NCBI RefSeq assembly: GCF_000290615.1
Contig: NZ_ALAS01000081.1
Span: 1-64,000, forward strand
Length of the DNA: 64,000 nt
Source of the DNA: Heyndrickxia coagulans DSM 1 = ATCC 7050
GTDB lineage: Bacteria; Bacillota; Bacilli; Bacillales; Bacillaceae_C
Direction: 5' to 3'
Part shown: piece by piece, positions 36,077 to 45,154 of the stretch
Position numbering within the stretch: the first letter of the stretch is position 1
Layout of the letters: the number at the start of each line of letters is the position of its first letter
Notes under the pieces: model-generated
Database searches by the model: none
Told to the model about the DNA's origin: nothing
Seen by the model: only the letters and a program-made list of their open reading frames with translations
Program-made: the position numbers and the translations under genes

Positions 36077-36589
36077 TTGAGCAAAAAAGATCCGGTGTCA
36101 AGGAGGCAGTTTTTAAATTACACGCTGATGGGCGTAGGCGGATTTATGGCTGCGGGTGCGCTGATGCCAATGCTCCGTTTTGCCGTCGACCCGGTGCTCG
36201 AGGCGGAAGCAGCCGGCGACTTTCATCCAACCAAATTGAAAGTTTCCGATATTAAGAGCGAACCGGTGCGTGTCGATTTTAAATACGAACAGACAGACGG
36301 CTGGTATAAATCGGATGTCACCCAGACGGCCTGGGTGTATAAAGACAGCAAAGGCGATATTGTGGCACTTTCACCGGTTTGCAAACATCTCGGCTGTACC
36401 GTGAACTGGAATACGAACAAAGCGCATCCGAATCAGTTTTTTTGCCCTTGCCACGGCGGACGGTATGAGAAAAACGGGAAAAACGTACCGGGAACACCAC
36501 CTTCCGCGCCTTTGGATGCATACCCTGTCAAAACAAAGGGCGGCTATCTGTATCTGGGCAAACCGCAGAAAAATCCATATGTGAAGTGA
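36077..36589 (+). CDS. qcrA: Menaquinol:cytochrome c reductase Rieske iron-sulfur subunit
   Basis: Rieske subunit of the bc complex, 170 aa. A twin-arginine signal/anchor is visible (SRRQFL then helix, about residues 8-35). The [2Fe-2S] ligands are intact: Cys102 and His104 in CKHLGC, Cys123-type and His126 in CPCHGG, with the disulfide cysteines Cys107 and Cys125. TTG 36077 follows AAGGGGGGGAAC. qcrB starts 10 bp downstream. Confidence 0.96.
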   Translation: MSKKDPVSRRQFLNYTLMGVGGFMAAGALMPMLRFAVDPVLEAEAAGDFHPTKLKVSDIKSEPVRVDFKYEQTDGWYKSDVTQTAWVYKDSKGDIVALSPVCKHLGCTVNWNTNKAHPNQFFCPCHGGRYEKNGKNVPGTPPSAPLDAYPVKTKGGYLYLGKPQKNPYVK

Positions 36590-36599
36590 GGGGGAAGAG

Positions 36600-37274
36600 A
36601 TGCTTAGCAAATTGTATGACTGGGTCGACGAGCGCCTTGATATTACGCCGCTTTGGCGGGATATTGCCGACCATGAAGTGCCGGAGCATGTCAACCCGGC
36701 GCACCATTTTTCCGCTTTTGTCTATTGTTTTGGGGGGCTCACTTTCTTTATAACAGCCATCCAGATTCTGTCGGGTATGTTTTTAACGATGTACTATGTC
36801 CCGGATATTAAAAATGCCTGGCACTCTGTCTATTATTTGCAGCATGATGTGGCATACGGCCAGATTGTGAGAGGAATGCACCACTGGGGGGCAAGCCTCG
36901 TCATCGTCATGATGTTTTTACATACGCTGCGGGTGTTTTTCCAGGGCGCATACAAGAAGCCGCGCGAGCTGAACTGGATTGTCGGCGTGCTCATCTTTTT
37001 CGTCATGCTCGGGCTCGGCCTCACAGGTTATTTGCTTCCGTGGGATATGAAAGCGCTTTTTGCGACAAAAGTCAGCCTGCAGATTGCGGATTCGGTGCCG
37101 TTTATCGGGCCGTATATTAAAACGCTTTTGGCCGGCCATCCGGATATTGTCGGCGCCCAGACGCTGACGCGTTTTTTTGCCATCCATGTCTTTTTCCTGC
37201 CGGCGGTGCTGATGCTGCTTTTGGCAGCCCATTTTTTGATGATCCGCAAGCAGGGAATTTCCGGACCGCTGTAA
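36600..37274 (+). CDS. qcrB: Menaquinol:cytochrome c reductase cytochrome b subunit
   Basis: Cytochrome b6-type subunit, 224 aa, four membrane helices. Haem-ligand histidines occur in two helices (MHHWGASLVIVMMFLHTLRVF and FFAIHVFFLPAVLMLLLAAHF). Cys43 (FVYCFGG) is present, the residue that covalently holds the extra haem in Bacillus/b6f-type complexes. It takes electrons from the menaquinone made by the hep-men genes of this window. Confidence 0.97.
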   Translation: MLSKLYDWVDERLDITPLWRDIADHEVPEHVNPAHHFSAFVYCFGGLTFFITAIQILSGMFLTMYYVPDIKNAWHSVYYLQHDVAYGQIVRGMHHWGASLVIVMMFLHTLRVFFQGAYKKPRELNWIVGVLIFFVMLGLGLTGYLLPWDMKALFATKVSLQIADSVPFIGPYIKTLLAGHPDIVGAQTLTRFFAIHVFFLPAVLMLLLAAHFLMIRKQGISGPL

Positions 37275-37312
37275 TGTATAAGTATCCATAACGGGCAAAA
37301 GGAGGGGGAAGG

Positions 37313-38077
37313 ATGCATCGCGGAAAAGGAATGAGATTTGTTGGCGATTCCAGAATTAATGCGGACCGCAAACCGAATATTCCAAAGGATTACTCGGAGT
37401 ATCCCGGTAAAACGGAAGCTTTTTGGCCGAACTTTTTGTTGAAAGAGTGGCTCGTCGGCGCTGTTTTTCTTGTCGGCTTTTTATGCCTCACAGCCGCGCA
37501 CCCGTCGCCGCTTGAGCGGATTGCAGACCCGACGGACACAAGTTATATTCCGATGCCGGACTGGTATTTTCTATTCCTGTATGAATTATTAAAGTATACT
37601 TATTCTTCCGGCCCGTACCAGGTAATTGGGCTCGCGATCCCGGGCGTTGCTTTTCTTGCACTGCTGTTGGCGCCGTTTATTGACCGCGGCCCTAAGCGGC
37701 GGCCGCTTGACAGGCCCCTTGCAACCGTGTTTATGCTGCTCGCGGTTTGTGCGATATTCTACCTGACATGGGAAGCGGCAGCCCACCACGATTGGAAAAA
37801 AGCGAAAGAGCAGGGGAAAATCGTGAAACAGGTTTCCATTGACAAAAATGCTGAAGGCTATAAAGTATTTGCCAAGCAGACGTGTGTAACGTGCCACGGG
37901 GAAAATCTCCAGGGCAGTGCGGCAGCTCCTTCTTTGGTCGGCACAGGCTTAAGTGCGGATGAAATTGCAAAGATTGCCAAAAAAGGCAAAGGGAAAATGC
38001 CGCCTAACCAATTTAAAGGCTCGGATCAGGATTTGAAAAAACTGGCGGATTATATCGCCGGGCTAAAATCGAAATAA
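37313..38077 (+). CDS. qcrC: Menaquinol:cytochrome c reductase cytochrome b/c subunit
   Basis: A Bacillus-type fusion of subunit IV (about residues 1-155, three membrane helices, PDWYFLFLYELLKY quinol-site motif) with an outer cytochrome c domain. The haem motif CVTCH is at residues 191-195 and the Met ligand in GKMPPNQF about 38 residues later. 254 aa. AAAAGGAGGGGG precedes ATG 37313. Closes the operon before a terminator. Confidence 0.97.
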   Translation: MHRGKGMRFVGDSRINADRKPNIPKDYSEYPGKTEAFWPNFLLKEWLVGAVFLVGFLCLTAAHPSPLERIADPTDTSYIPMPDWYFLFLYELLKYTYSSGPYQVIGLAIPGVAFLALLLAPFIDRGPKRRPLDRPLATVFMLLAVCAIFYLTWEAAAHHDWKKAKEQGKIVKQVSIDKNAEGYKVFAKQTCVTCHGENLQGSAAAPSLVGTGLSADEIAKIAKKGKGKMPPNQFKGSDQDLKKLADYIAGLKSK

Positions 38078-38082
38078 AAGCA

Positions 38083-38110
38083 AAAAAAGCCGGTTTCTGC
38101 CGGCTTTTTT
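38083..38110 (+). terminator. Terminator after qcrABC
   Basis: AAAAAGCCGG and CCGGCTTTTT around a 6-nt loop. Confidence 0.92.
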
Positions 38111-38164
38111 CATGCTTTCTGTTTTGTTAAAATGAGCCTATCATTTTTGAAATGGGGGAAAACG

Positions 38165-38761
38165 ATGAATGTACCGGCATTGTATGCGGCGCTGGCAGAC
38201 AGGCGTGTCCTTTGGCTGCTTTTTTTAGCCAATGCTGCAGGGACCATTTATGGTTACATTTGGTACGGGTGGCAGCTTCGCGATACGCCGCCCGCGTTTT
38301 GGCTGTTTGTCCCGGACAGCCCGACCGCAAGCCTGTTCTTTCTGTTTGTGCTGCTTGCCTTTTTATGGCGGAAACACTGGCCGTATGTGGAGGCGCTTGC
38401 AATGGTGACACTTTTTAAATACGGGATTTGGGCGGTTGCGATGAACTTTCTCGTGCTGATCGTAAACGGCTCATTGCCATGGCAGGGATATATGCTGATG
38501 GCTTCCCATTTGGCAATGGCGATAGAGGGAATATTGTATGCGCCGTTTTACCAATTCAAATGGAAGCATCTTTTGGTTGCGGCGGTATGGGCTTTGCACA
38601 ATGATATCATTGACTACGTTTTTATGCAGTTTCCCCGGTACGAAGATGTATACCGGTACATCCGTGAAATCGGCTATTTTACCTTTTGGCTGAGCATCCT
38701 GTCTGTTTTGCTTGCATACCGGTTTGCCATGCACAAAAGGCGGCTCCGCCTCGAACTTTAA
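38165..38761 (+). CDS. ypjA: YpjA family membrane protein (DUF1405)
   Basis: A 198-aa protein with about six membrane helices matching YpjA (DUF1405); function unknown. The conserved start region LFLANAAGTIYGYIWYGWQL and HNDIIDYV are family-like. ATG 38165 follows AAATGGGGGAAAACG; an in-frame ATG at 38132 has no ribosome binding site. Confidence 0.83.
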   Translation: MNVPALYAALADRRVLWLLFLANAAGTIYGYIWYGWQLRDTPPAFWLFVPDSPTASLFFLFVLLAFLWRKHWPYVEALAMVTLFKYGIWAVAMNFLVLIVNGSLPWQGYMLMASHLAMAIEGILYAPFYQFKWKHLLVAAVWALHNDIIDYVFMQFPRYEDVYRYIREIGYFTFWLSILSVLLAYRFAMHKRRLRLEL

Positions 38762-38876
38762 ATCGCTTTTTCCGCCGGCAGAAAACAGGAATTCCCGAAA
38801 TGGACGCCAGGCTGTTTTTATGGTCTACTCTTGTCCTTCCCTTCATAAGTTAGTAACAATATGAGGGGGGACAAGG

Positions 38877-39668
38877 ATGAGGAGAAAAGTAGTGATCCTT
38901 CTTTGTGTGTTCATGTTAAGTTTTGCCGGAAAAAGTTTTGCAAAAGGTTCGGATGATGCTTTGGCACATTTAAATGACCTAAGCGACGAGGCATTGCAGC
39001 TGGCGAAAAACGGGCAATATGCAGAAGCAAAAAATGTGCTGAATGAATTTTCGAAAACATTTTCCAGGCAATCGTTTAAAAATAAACGTTTAACGATGGA
39101 TGAATTGAGAGTTTTGACCGTCACTCATGATGAAGCGGTAAAGGCGTTGACGAAAGTAAGCGCAGAGCCTGAGGAGAAAGTGGATGCCTGCACGTCATTC
39201 CGGCTCGTGGTGGATGCGATCCAATCGAAGTATCAGCCGCTCTGGACGCAGATGGAAGGGCCGGTGATGTCTTCATTTACAGAGGTGCAAAAAGCAGCCG
39301 CAACAGGGAAGCGTGAAACGTACAACGAAAAATTAAACCTGTTCCTCAAACAATATGCAGTGATCGAGCCGAGTTTAAGAGTGGATCTGCCGGTTGAAAA
39401 AATACAGCGGCTCGATTCGAAAATCGCTTATATTGACCGTTATCGGGACAAGGTGGCAGGCAGCGGGTCCGGAAAAAAGGAGCTGGAGGCGCTCCGGACA
39501 GATTTAAAGCAGCTGTTTGAAGCCATGAAGGAAGATGAAGCCGACCCCTCCCTCTGGTGGATTATGATTTCCACCGGCAGCATCATCATTCTTACTTTAT
39601 CGTATGTCGGATGGAGAAAATACAAAGGGCAAAAAGAAGAGCGTCACGAGACCGATCATATGGATTGA
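38877..39668 (+). CDS. ypjB: YpjB, sporulation-associated membrane protein
   Basis: A 263-aa protein with a signal peptide (about 1-22, cleavage near SFA-KG), a long helical outer domain, and a C-terminal membrane helix (about 222-241) with a basic tail. It matches YpjB, annotated as a sporulation protein; molecular role unknown. ATGAGGGGGG-type site precedes ATG 38877. The upstream CATAAGTT at about 38843-38850 could be a weak sigma-E -10. Confidence 0.82.
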   Translation: MRRKVVILLCVFMLSFAGKSFAKGSDDALAHLNDLSDEALQLAKNGQYAEAKNVLNEFSKTFSRQSFKNKRLTMDELRVLTVTHDEAVKALTKVSAEPEEKVDACTSFRLVVDAIQSKYQPLWTQMEGPVMSSFTEVQKAAATGKRETYNEKLNLFLKQYAVIEPSLRVDLPVEKIQRLDSKIAYIDRYRDKVAGSGSGKKELEALRTDLKQLFEAMKEDEADPSLWWIMISTGSIIILTLSYVGWRKYKGQKEERHETDHMD

Positions 39669-39693
39669 CCTTTTGACCTTATTCGGATACAAT
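39665..39693 (+). promoter_or_regulatory. Sigma-A promoter of the YugP-type gene
   Basis: TTGACC (39665-39670), 17-bp spacer, TACAAT (39688-39693). The -35 overlaps the ypjB stop codon. Confidence 0.7.
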
Positions 39694-39731
39694 AAAAGTA
39701 AGATAACCATGGAGGTTATGGAGGGTGGCAA

Positions 39732-40418
39732 ATGTCGTTTTTGATTTACTATCTCATTTTGACGATCATTCCGATCTGGGCCCAGCTGAAGGTAAGAAAC
39801 ACATACAGTAAGTATGAAAAGGTCGCAAATGCATCCGGCATGACAGGCGCCGAGGTGGCAAGGATGATCTTGGACGAAAATGGCTTATACCATGTGAAAG
39901 TGCTAGAACACAGCGGCTTTCTGAGCGACCATTACAATCCGATTAACAAAACCGTCAATTTGTCGACTGCCAACTACCACGGGCGTTCGATTGCGGGTGC
40001 GGCTGTTGCGGCGCACGAATGCGGACACGCTATTCAGGATAAAGTCAACTACGGGCCGCTCCGTTTCCGCCACCGCCTTGTGCCTGTGGCGAATATCGGC
40101 AGCAACGCCTCTTGGATTTTTATTTTGATCGGGATGTTCACGCATGCGACAGGCATGTTCCTGCTTGGTATTATTCTGATGGGGCTTGCCGTGTTGTTCC
40201 AGCTTGTGACATTGCCGGTTGAATTCAATGCGTCGTCACGTGCGCTTGCCCAAATGACGTCGCTCGGCATCGTCCGCGGCGGGGAAGAAAGGGAAGCGCG
40301 CAAAGTGTTATCGGCTGCCGCGCTGACATATGTAGCTGCCGCGGCGGTTGCGGTCATTGAATTGCTGCGTTTAATCCTCATCTTTACCAACTTAAACGGC
40401 AATAACAACAATAATTGA
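39732..40418 (+). CDS. yugP: YugP family membrane zinc metallopeptidase
   Basis: A 228-aa membrane protein with the zinc motif HECGH (HExxH) at about residues 95-99 and a third-ligand region near EFNASSRAL. Helices are seen at the N-terminus (about 2-18), two in the middle (about 125-165) and one near the C-terminus. It matches YugP, a neutral zinc protease family of unknown substrate. In B. subtilis yugP lies elsewhere, so the location is unusual. GGAGGTTATGGAGGG precedes the ATG. A strong terminator follows. Confidence 0.87.
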   Translation: MSFLIYYLILTIIPIWAQLKVRNTYSKYEKVANASGMTGAEVARMILDENGLYHVKVLEHSGFLSDHYNPINKTVNLSTANYHGRSIAGAAVAAHECGHAIQDKVNYGPLRFRHRLVPVANIGSNASWIFILIGMFTHATGMFLLGIILMGLAVLFQLVTLPVEFNASSRALAQMTSLGIVRGGEEREARKVLSAAALTYVAAAAVAVIELLRLILIFTNLNGNNNNN

Positions 40419-40425
40419 CAGTACG

Positions 40426-40468
40426 AAAAGCTTTCCGGGGTGTATCGGCAACCCGGAAAGCTTTTTTT
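40426..40468 (+). terminator. Terminator after yugP
   Basis: AAAAGCTTTCCGGGGT and ACCCGGAAAGCTTTT form a long stem, ending in seven T. Confidence 0.93.
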
Positions 40469-40522
40469 CGTCTTGCTGCATGTGCCGGTTTGCATTATAA
40501 TGAAGAAGTTTGGTTGTTTCCA

Positions 40523-40563
40523 ACCCGTGGTTCGAAACCATCCCACGTAAAAAAACTAAGGAG
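40523..40563 (+). promoter_or_regulatory. PreQ1-I riboswitch controlling queT
   Basis: The stem CGTGG (40526-40530) and CCACG (40543-40547) encloses a loop starting TTC and ending ATCC, followed by the A-rich tail AAAAAAACTAAGG that characterises class I preQ1 aptamers. The tail overlaps the ribosome binding site AAGGAG (40558-40563) of queT, so control should be translational: ligand binding hides the site. Confidence 0.85.
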
Positions 40564-40571
40564 AGATGCAT

Positions 40572-41054
40572 ATGAAACTGAAAACACTCGTCGTCAACGG
40601 GGTTGTCGCGGCACTGTATATTGCGGTGACATTTTTTATCCAGCCGCTTGCGTTTATGAACGTCCAGTTCCGTGTTTCTGAAATTTTTAACCATCTCGTT
40701 GTGTTTAACAAGAAGTATATGATCGGTATAGTGGCAGGCGTTTTTCTCTCAAACTTGTTTTTCTCGCCGATCAAGTATGATATGTTCATCGGTACAGCCC
40801 AGTCCGTCCTTGCGCTTGCGATTACCATTTTATCCGCACGGTTTATAAAGGGCGTCTGGGGACAGATGATCCTTAATTCCATTGCTTTTACGGCCTCCAT
40901 GTTTATTATCGCATGGGAAATGCAATGGTTTAACGGCGTGCCTTTCTTTTTCGGCTGGCTGACGGCAGGTGCCGGCGAGCTAGCCGTGATGCTGATTGGA
41001 ATGCCGGTTATCTACCTGATCAACAAACGCCTGCATTTTGAAAAACAGGTTTAA
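40572..41054 (+). CDS. queT: QueT family queuosine-precursor transporter
   Basis: A 160-aa membrane protein of the QueT/DUF988 family, the substrate-binding component of an energy-coupling-factor type transporter for a queuosine precursor. About five helices; the family-typical segment NVQFRVSEIFNHLVVFNKKY is present. The preQ1 riboswitch directly in front supports the substrate assignment. ATG 40572 has the right spacing to AAGGAG; ATG 40566 is too close. No queCDEF genes lie in the window. Confidence 0.9.
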   Translation: MKLKTLVVNGVVAALYIAVTFFIQPLAFMNVQFRVSEIFNHLVVFNKKYMIGIVAGVFLSNLFFSPIKYDMFIGTAQSVLALAITILSARFIKGVWGQMILNSIAFTASMFIIAWEMQWFNGVPFFFGWLTAGAGELAVMLIGMPVIYLINKRLHFEKQV

Positions 41055-41082
41055 AAAAGAGCTGCCGCGGCAGCTCTTTTTT
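41054..41082. terminator. Bidirectional terminator between queT and ypjC
   Basis: A perfect palindrome AAAAAGAGCTGCCG/CGGCAGCTCTTTTT serves both converging genes; the stop codons of both overlap its ends. Confidence 0.93.
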
Positions 41083-41944
41083 AATCTTCAATCGGCTGTT
41101 TATTCTCATCAAGCGTAAAGCCTTCCCCGAGCACATCATGGACCACCATCATCGACACGAAAGCATGGGGGTCAACGGAATGGATAATGCCTTTTAAACG
41201 GGACACCTCATGTTTTCCGACGACACAGTACAGCACATCCCGGTCCTGTTTCGTGAACATGCCGTGCCCGCGAAAAACGGTAACGCCGCGGTCCATCTGC
41301 TTCATGACTTTCTCGGCAATTTCATCATGCTTGTCCGAAATGATAAAAGCGCCTCTAGCCGTATAGGCCCCTTCCTGCAGAAAATCGACAACTCGCGAGC
41401 CGACAAAAACGGCAACGAGCGTGTACATCGCTTCCCGGTAATGCAGGTAGGTGATAAGCGACAGCGTAATCACGCATGCGTCGAACATGAACATGGTCCT
41501 GCCCATTGCCACGCCTTTATATTTAAATACGAGCCTGGCAATGATATCGACACCTCCCGATGTCCCCCCGTAGCGGAAAATAATCCCGAGCCCGATGCCG
41601 ATAAATACCCCGGCAAACAGCGCCGCAAGAAACATATCATCGCGAAGCGGAATATGGAAATGTTTCTTTTCAAATATCCATAAAAAAAGAGAGGAGCCGA
41701 CCGTCCCGACCAGTGTATAGTAAAACGATTTTTTTCCAAGCAGCTTCCATCCGACAAAAAATACGGGGATATTCAAAATCAGATTGGAGTAAGAGGGGTT
41801 GATGTGAAATAAATAGTAAAGCAGCAGCGTAATTCCGGTAAAACCGCCTTCCGCCAGATGATTCTGGATATTAAAATGGACAATGCCAAAGGCAAAGATG
41901 CAAGAGCCGAGCAGGATAAAAAAGATGTTTTTCATTTTCAGCAT
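41081..41944 (-). CDS. ypjC: YpjC, YitT family membrane protein (UPF0750)
   Basis: A 287-aa protein with about five N-terminal membrane helices (residues 5-170) and a C-terminal cytosolic DUF2179 domain (about 215-275, with RGVTVFRGHGMFT). Family signatures: LAEGGFTGITLLLYYL and RYGGTSGGVDIIARL. Function unknown. The start at 41944 follows AAGGAGG and gives MLKMKN; the frame runs 23 codons further without signal. In B. subtilis ypjC is also between ypjB and ypjD. Confidence 0.87.
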   Translation of the reverse strand: MLKMKNIFFILLGSCIFAFGIVHFNIQNHLAEGGFTGITLLLYYLFHINPSYSNLILNIPVFFVGWKLLGKKSFYYTLVGTVGSSLFLWIFEKKHFHIPLRDDMFLAALFAGVFIGIGLGIIFRYGGTSGGVDIIARLVFKYKGVAMGRTMFMFDACVITLSLITYLHYREAMYTLVAVFVGSRVVDFLQEGAYTARGAFIISDKHDEIAEKVMKQMDRGVTVFRGHGMFTKQDRDVLYCVVGKHEVSRLKGIIHSVDPHAFVSMMVVHDVLGEGFTLDENKQPIED

Positions 41945-42042
41945 AATCCGTATCCTCCTTCCCCGGTATATATCCGGCGTTCCCATTATAGCGAAAGCGG
42001 TACAAAAGGGCAATCAGGCAGAGAGAAAAGCAAATATATGAT

Positions 42043-42071
42043 TTGTAAAATCTGCCGTTTTTGGCTAACAT
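42043..42071 (+). promoter_or_regulatory. Candidate promoter of the ypjD-birA operon
   Basis: TTGTAA (42043-42048), 17-bp spacer, TAACAT (42066-42071), 31 bp before ypjD. Confidence 0.4.
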
Positions 42072-42101
42072 GGAAGAGGATTACAGGATTGGGGGATGAA
42101 A

Positions 42102-42440
42102 ATGGCAGAAAACAAAACGATCCGGCAAATGCAAAAAGAAGTCGATGATTATATCAGCCAGTTTAAAGAAGGGTACTTCAGTCCGCTTGCGCTTACAGCA
42201 AGGCTGACGGAAGAACTTGGAGAGCTGGCGCGCGAAATCAATCATTATTACGGGGAAAAACCGAAAAAACCGGATGAGAAGCCGAAAACCGTAGCAGAAG
42301 AGCTCGGCGATTTGCTGTTTGTCGTCATTTGCATGGCAAATGCTTTACATATTGATTTACAGGAAGCCCATACAATGGTTTTGCAGAAATTTAATACGCG
42401 TGATAAAGACAGATGGACGCGTAAAGAGCAGGAGGAGTAA
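42102..42440 (+). CDS. ypjD: MazG-type nucleotide pyrophosphohydrolase YpjD
   Basis: A 112-aa all-helical protein of the MazG/dUTPase superfamily that hydrolyses a nucleoside triphosphate to the monophosphate; the in vivo substrate is not known. Metal-binding motif EELGELAREI (ExxE, about residues 38-42) and EELGDLLFVVICMA (ExxD, about 68-72) are complete. ATG 42102 has the better spacing to GGGGG (42091-42095) than ATG 42096. dapB starts 7 bp downstream. Confidence 0.88.
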   Translation: MAENKTIRQMQKEVDDYISQFKEGYFSPLALTARLTEELGELAREINHYYGEKPKKPDEKPKTVAEELGDLLFVVICMANALHIDLQEAHTMVLQKFNTRDKDRWTRKEQEE

Positions 42441-42446
42441 TGAAAC

Positions 42447-43247
42447 ATGGATGATATTCGGATTATTGTTGCCGGGGCCCGCGGGAAAATGGGGAGCGAG
42501 GCGGTGCGGCTGATCGAGCGGACGGAACATTTTAAACTCGTTGGCGTAGTGGACAGGACTTTTGACGGCAAACTGTTCAATGATGTATCCGATTATAACG
42601 GCGAACCGGTCCGGGTGTATACCGACCCGGAAGCATGCCTTGAAAACTGCCCGGCGGATGTATGGATTGATTTGACGGTGCCGAAAGCAGGGTTCCTCCA
42701 TGCGAAAACGGCTCTCGCACATTGTGTCCGTCCGGTTGTCGGGACGACCGGGTTTACCGATGCGGAACTGGAAGAACTAAAGGCTGTTTCCGCACAAAAA
42801 GGAATCGGCTGTATCATTGCACCGAATTTTGCTGTCGGGGCAGTGCTGATGATGAAATTTGCGCAAATGGCGGCGAAATATTTCCCGGATGTGGAAATCA
42901 TCGAGCTGCACCATGACCGGAAAAAAGATGCCCCGTCCGGCACGAGCGTAAAAACGGCGCAAATGATCTCGGAAGCAAGAAGAAAAAAAACACAGGGGCA
43001 TCCGGATGAAAAAGAAACATTACAAGGTGCAAGAGGCGCGGATTTTGAAGGCATGCATATCCACAGCGTCCGCCTGCCCGGCCTTGTCGCCCACCAGGAA
43101 GTGCTGTTCGGCGGGGACGGCCAGCTGCTTACGATCCGTCATGACTCGATGGATCGCGCATCTTTCATGTCAGGGGTGAAAGTAGCCGTTGAAACGGTGA
43201 TGAACCTCAATACATTTGTTTACGGGCTCGAAAATATTTTGGATTAA
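42447..43247 (+). CDS. dapB: 4-Hydroxy-tetrahydrodipicolinate reductase
   Basis: Second step of the diaminopimelate/lysine branch, supplying cell-wall and spore dipicolinate precursors. The 266-aa protein has the N-terminal NAD(P) motif VAGARGKMGSEAVRL (GxxGxxG), GTTGFT, catalytic ELHHDRKKDAPSGT (His-His and Lys) and the C-terminal dimer region. GCAGGAGGAG precedes ATG 42447. In B. subtilis mgsA follows; here bshB1 follows directly. Confidence 0.96.
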   Translation: MDDIRIIVAGARGKMGSEAVRLIERTEHFKLVGVVDRTFDGKLFNDVSDYNGEPVRVYTDPEACLENCPADVWIDLTVPKAGFLHAKTALAHCVRPVVGTTGFTDAELEELKAVSAQKGIGCIIAPNFAVGAVLMMKFAQMAAKYFPDVEIIELHHDRKKDAPSGTSVKTAQMISEARRKKTQGHPDEKETLQGARGADFEGMHIHSVRLPGLVAHQEVLFGGDGQLLTIRHDSMDRASFMSGVKVAVETVMNLNTFVYGLENILD

Positions 43248-43265
43248 CCGGAAGGAGGAAAGGAA

Positions 43266-43973
43266 ATGGCTGGCAAGGTGGATATTCTCGCTTTCGGGGC
43301 CCATGCCGACGATGTCGAAATCGGCATGGCGGCATCCATTGCCAAATGGGCATCGATGGGGAAAAAAATTGCGATATGCGATTTGACAGAAGCGGAGCTG
43401 TCTTCGAACGGGACGGTTGAAAACCGCAAAAAAGAGGCACAAAACTCGGCAGCTTGCCTCGGGGTTAGAGAAAGAGTAACGCTGAAATTGCCGGACCGCG
43501 GCCTTTTTATGCAAGCGGACGCTATCCGCGCGATTACCGGCGTCATTCGGAAGTTTCAGCCGGATGTCGTGTTTGCGCCTTTTCATGAAGACCGCCATCC
43601 CGATCACGGTAACTGCGGCAGGCTTACAGAGGAAGCCTTTTTTTCAGCCGGCATCAGGAAATACCGTTCTGAACCGGATCTTCCTTCCCATAAACCGAAA
43701 CATCTTTATTTTTATATGGTAAACGGTTTTCATCCGCCCGATTTTGTCGTCGATGTCACCAACTTTATGGACAAAAAACTTGAGAGTCTCCATGCCTATG
43801 AAAGCCAGTTTTCGATTCGGGAAAGAAGTGTCCATACCCCGCTTACGGATGGCTATATTGAAGCGGTCACTGCGCGCGAGAGGATGTTCGGGAAAGAGCT
43901 CGGGGTGAAATATGCAGAAGGGTTTTTAAGCAAAACACCGGTTCTTGTGAATTTGGATGTGCTCGATTTATGA
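43266..43973 (+). CDS. bshB1: Bacillithiol deacetylase BshB1
   Basis: Zinc-dependent LmbE/PIG-L family enzyme that removes acetyl from GlcNAc-malate, step two of bacillithiol synthesis. The 235-aa protein has the zinc motif AHADDVEIG (HxxDD, about residues 13-17) and the later [20 protein letters not shown] precedes ATG 43266. Overlaps bshA by 4 bp (ATGA), so products are made together. Confidence 0.94.
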   Translation: MAGKVDILAFGAHADDVEIGMAASIAKWASMGKKIAICDLTEAELSSNGTVENRKKEAQNSAACLGVRERVTLKLPDRGLFMQADAIRAITGVIRKFQPDVVFAPFHEDRHPDHGNCGRLTEEAFFSAGIRKYRSEPDLPSHKPKHLYFYMVNGFHPPDFVVDVTNFMDKKLESLHAYESQFSIRERSVHTPLTDGYIEAVTARERMFGKELGVKYAEGFLSKTPVLVNLDVLDL

Positions 43974-45154
43974 AAAAGTTAAAAATCGGGATTACGTGCT
44001 ATCCGACCGTAGGCGGATCCGGCGTCATTGCAACGGAACTTGGCCAGCTGCTTGCCGAAAACGGCCATGAGATCCATTTTATTACCTCGAGTGTCCCGTT
44101 CCGGCTCAATAAAATGTACCCGAATATTTATACCCATCAGGTGGAAGTGAACCAGTACGCCGTCTTTCAATATCCGCCTTATGATATTGCGCTTGCCTCT
44201 AAAATCGCGGAAGTGGCGGAAAGGGAACAGCTGGATGTGCTCCATGTCCATTATGCGATTCCACACGCCATCTGCGCCATTCTCGGCAAAATGATGACCG
44301 GTACCCGGATGAAAATCGTGACCACCCTGCACGGCACGGACATCACCGTGCTCGGGTATGACCCGTCGCTTGTCTCCGCCATCCGGTTCGGGATTGAACG
44401 GTCGGATGCAGTGACGGCGGTTTCCGATGCACTTGTCCGGCAAACGTATGATTTGATCCGGCCGCAGAAAAACATTTCGACGGTTTATAATTTTGTCGAT
44501 GAACGCGTATACCGGAAAATGGAGGCAGGCCATTTAAAACAGGATTACGGCATTTCGGAAAAGGAAAAAGTGCTGATTCACGTTTCCAATTTCCGGGCGG
44601 TAAAGCGCGTGCCCGATGTCGTCAAGGCTTTTGCGAAAGTGCGGGCACAAATGCCGGCAAAACTGCTCCTTGTCGGCGACGGGCCGGAAATGACCGTCGT
44701 CTCCCGGCTCGTTGCCCAATGCGGTATAGAAAAAGATGTCTTGTTTTTAGGAAAGCAGGACCGGATCGAGGAGCTGTACGCAATCAGCGATTTGATGCTG
44801 CTTTTATCGGAAAAGGAAAGTTTCGGCCTTGTTGCGCTTGAAGCGATGGCGTGCGGCGTCCCGTGCATTGGCACCCGGGTTGGCGGGATTCCGGAAGTGA
44901 TAACAGACGGGATGAACGGCTATTTGTGCGGGCTGGGCGATGTTGAAGCCGTTGCCGGAAAAGCCATCCGGCTGCTTGAGGATCCGGGCCTTTATGCTGC
45001 GTTTTCGAAAGCGTGCGAAAAGACGGTAAAAGATAAATTTTATTCCCGCAACATTTTGAAACAATATGAACAAATATATGAACAAACGGTAAATGAGGTT
45101 GATGGACATGCTCCCGCCATTTCAGACGGCGCTTCCCATTATCCGGACGCTTGA
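43970..45154 (+). CDS. bshA: L-malate glycosyltransferase BshA (bacillithiol synthesis)
   Basis: GT4 family enzyme that transfers GlcNAc from UDP-GlcNAc to L-malate, first step of bacillithiol synthesis. The 394-aa protein has N-terminal [23 protein letters not shown], and the GT4 motif [22 protein letters not shown]. It is about 17 residues longer at the C-terminus than B. subtilis BshA, and this extra part overlaps cca by 47 bp. The window thus holds bshA, bshB1 and the reductase ypdA; bshC is elsewhere. Confidence 0.95.
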   Translation: MKKLKIGITCYPTVGGSGVIATELGQLLAENGHEIHFITSSVPFRLNKMYPNIYTHQVEVNQYAVFQYPPYDIALASKIAEVAEREQLDVLHVHYAIPHAICAILGKMMTGTRMKIVTTLHGTDITVLGYDPSLVSAIRFGIERSDAVTAVSDALVRQTYDLIRPQKNISTVYNFVDERVYRKMEAGHLKQDYGISEKEKVLIHVSNFRAVKRVPDVVKAFAKVRAQMPAKLLLVGDGPEMTVVSRLVAQCGIEKDVLFLGKQDRIEELYAISDLMLLLSEKESFGLVALEAMACGVPCIGTRVGGIPEVITDGMNGYLCGLGDVEAVAGKAIRLLEDPGLYAAFSKACEKTVKDKFYSRNILKQYEQIYEQTVNEVDGHAPAISDGASHYPDA

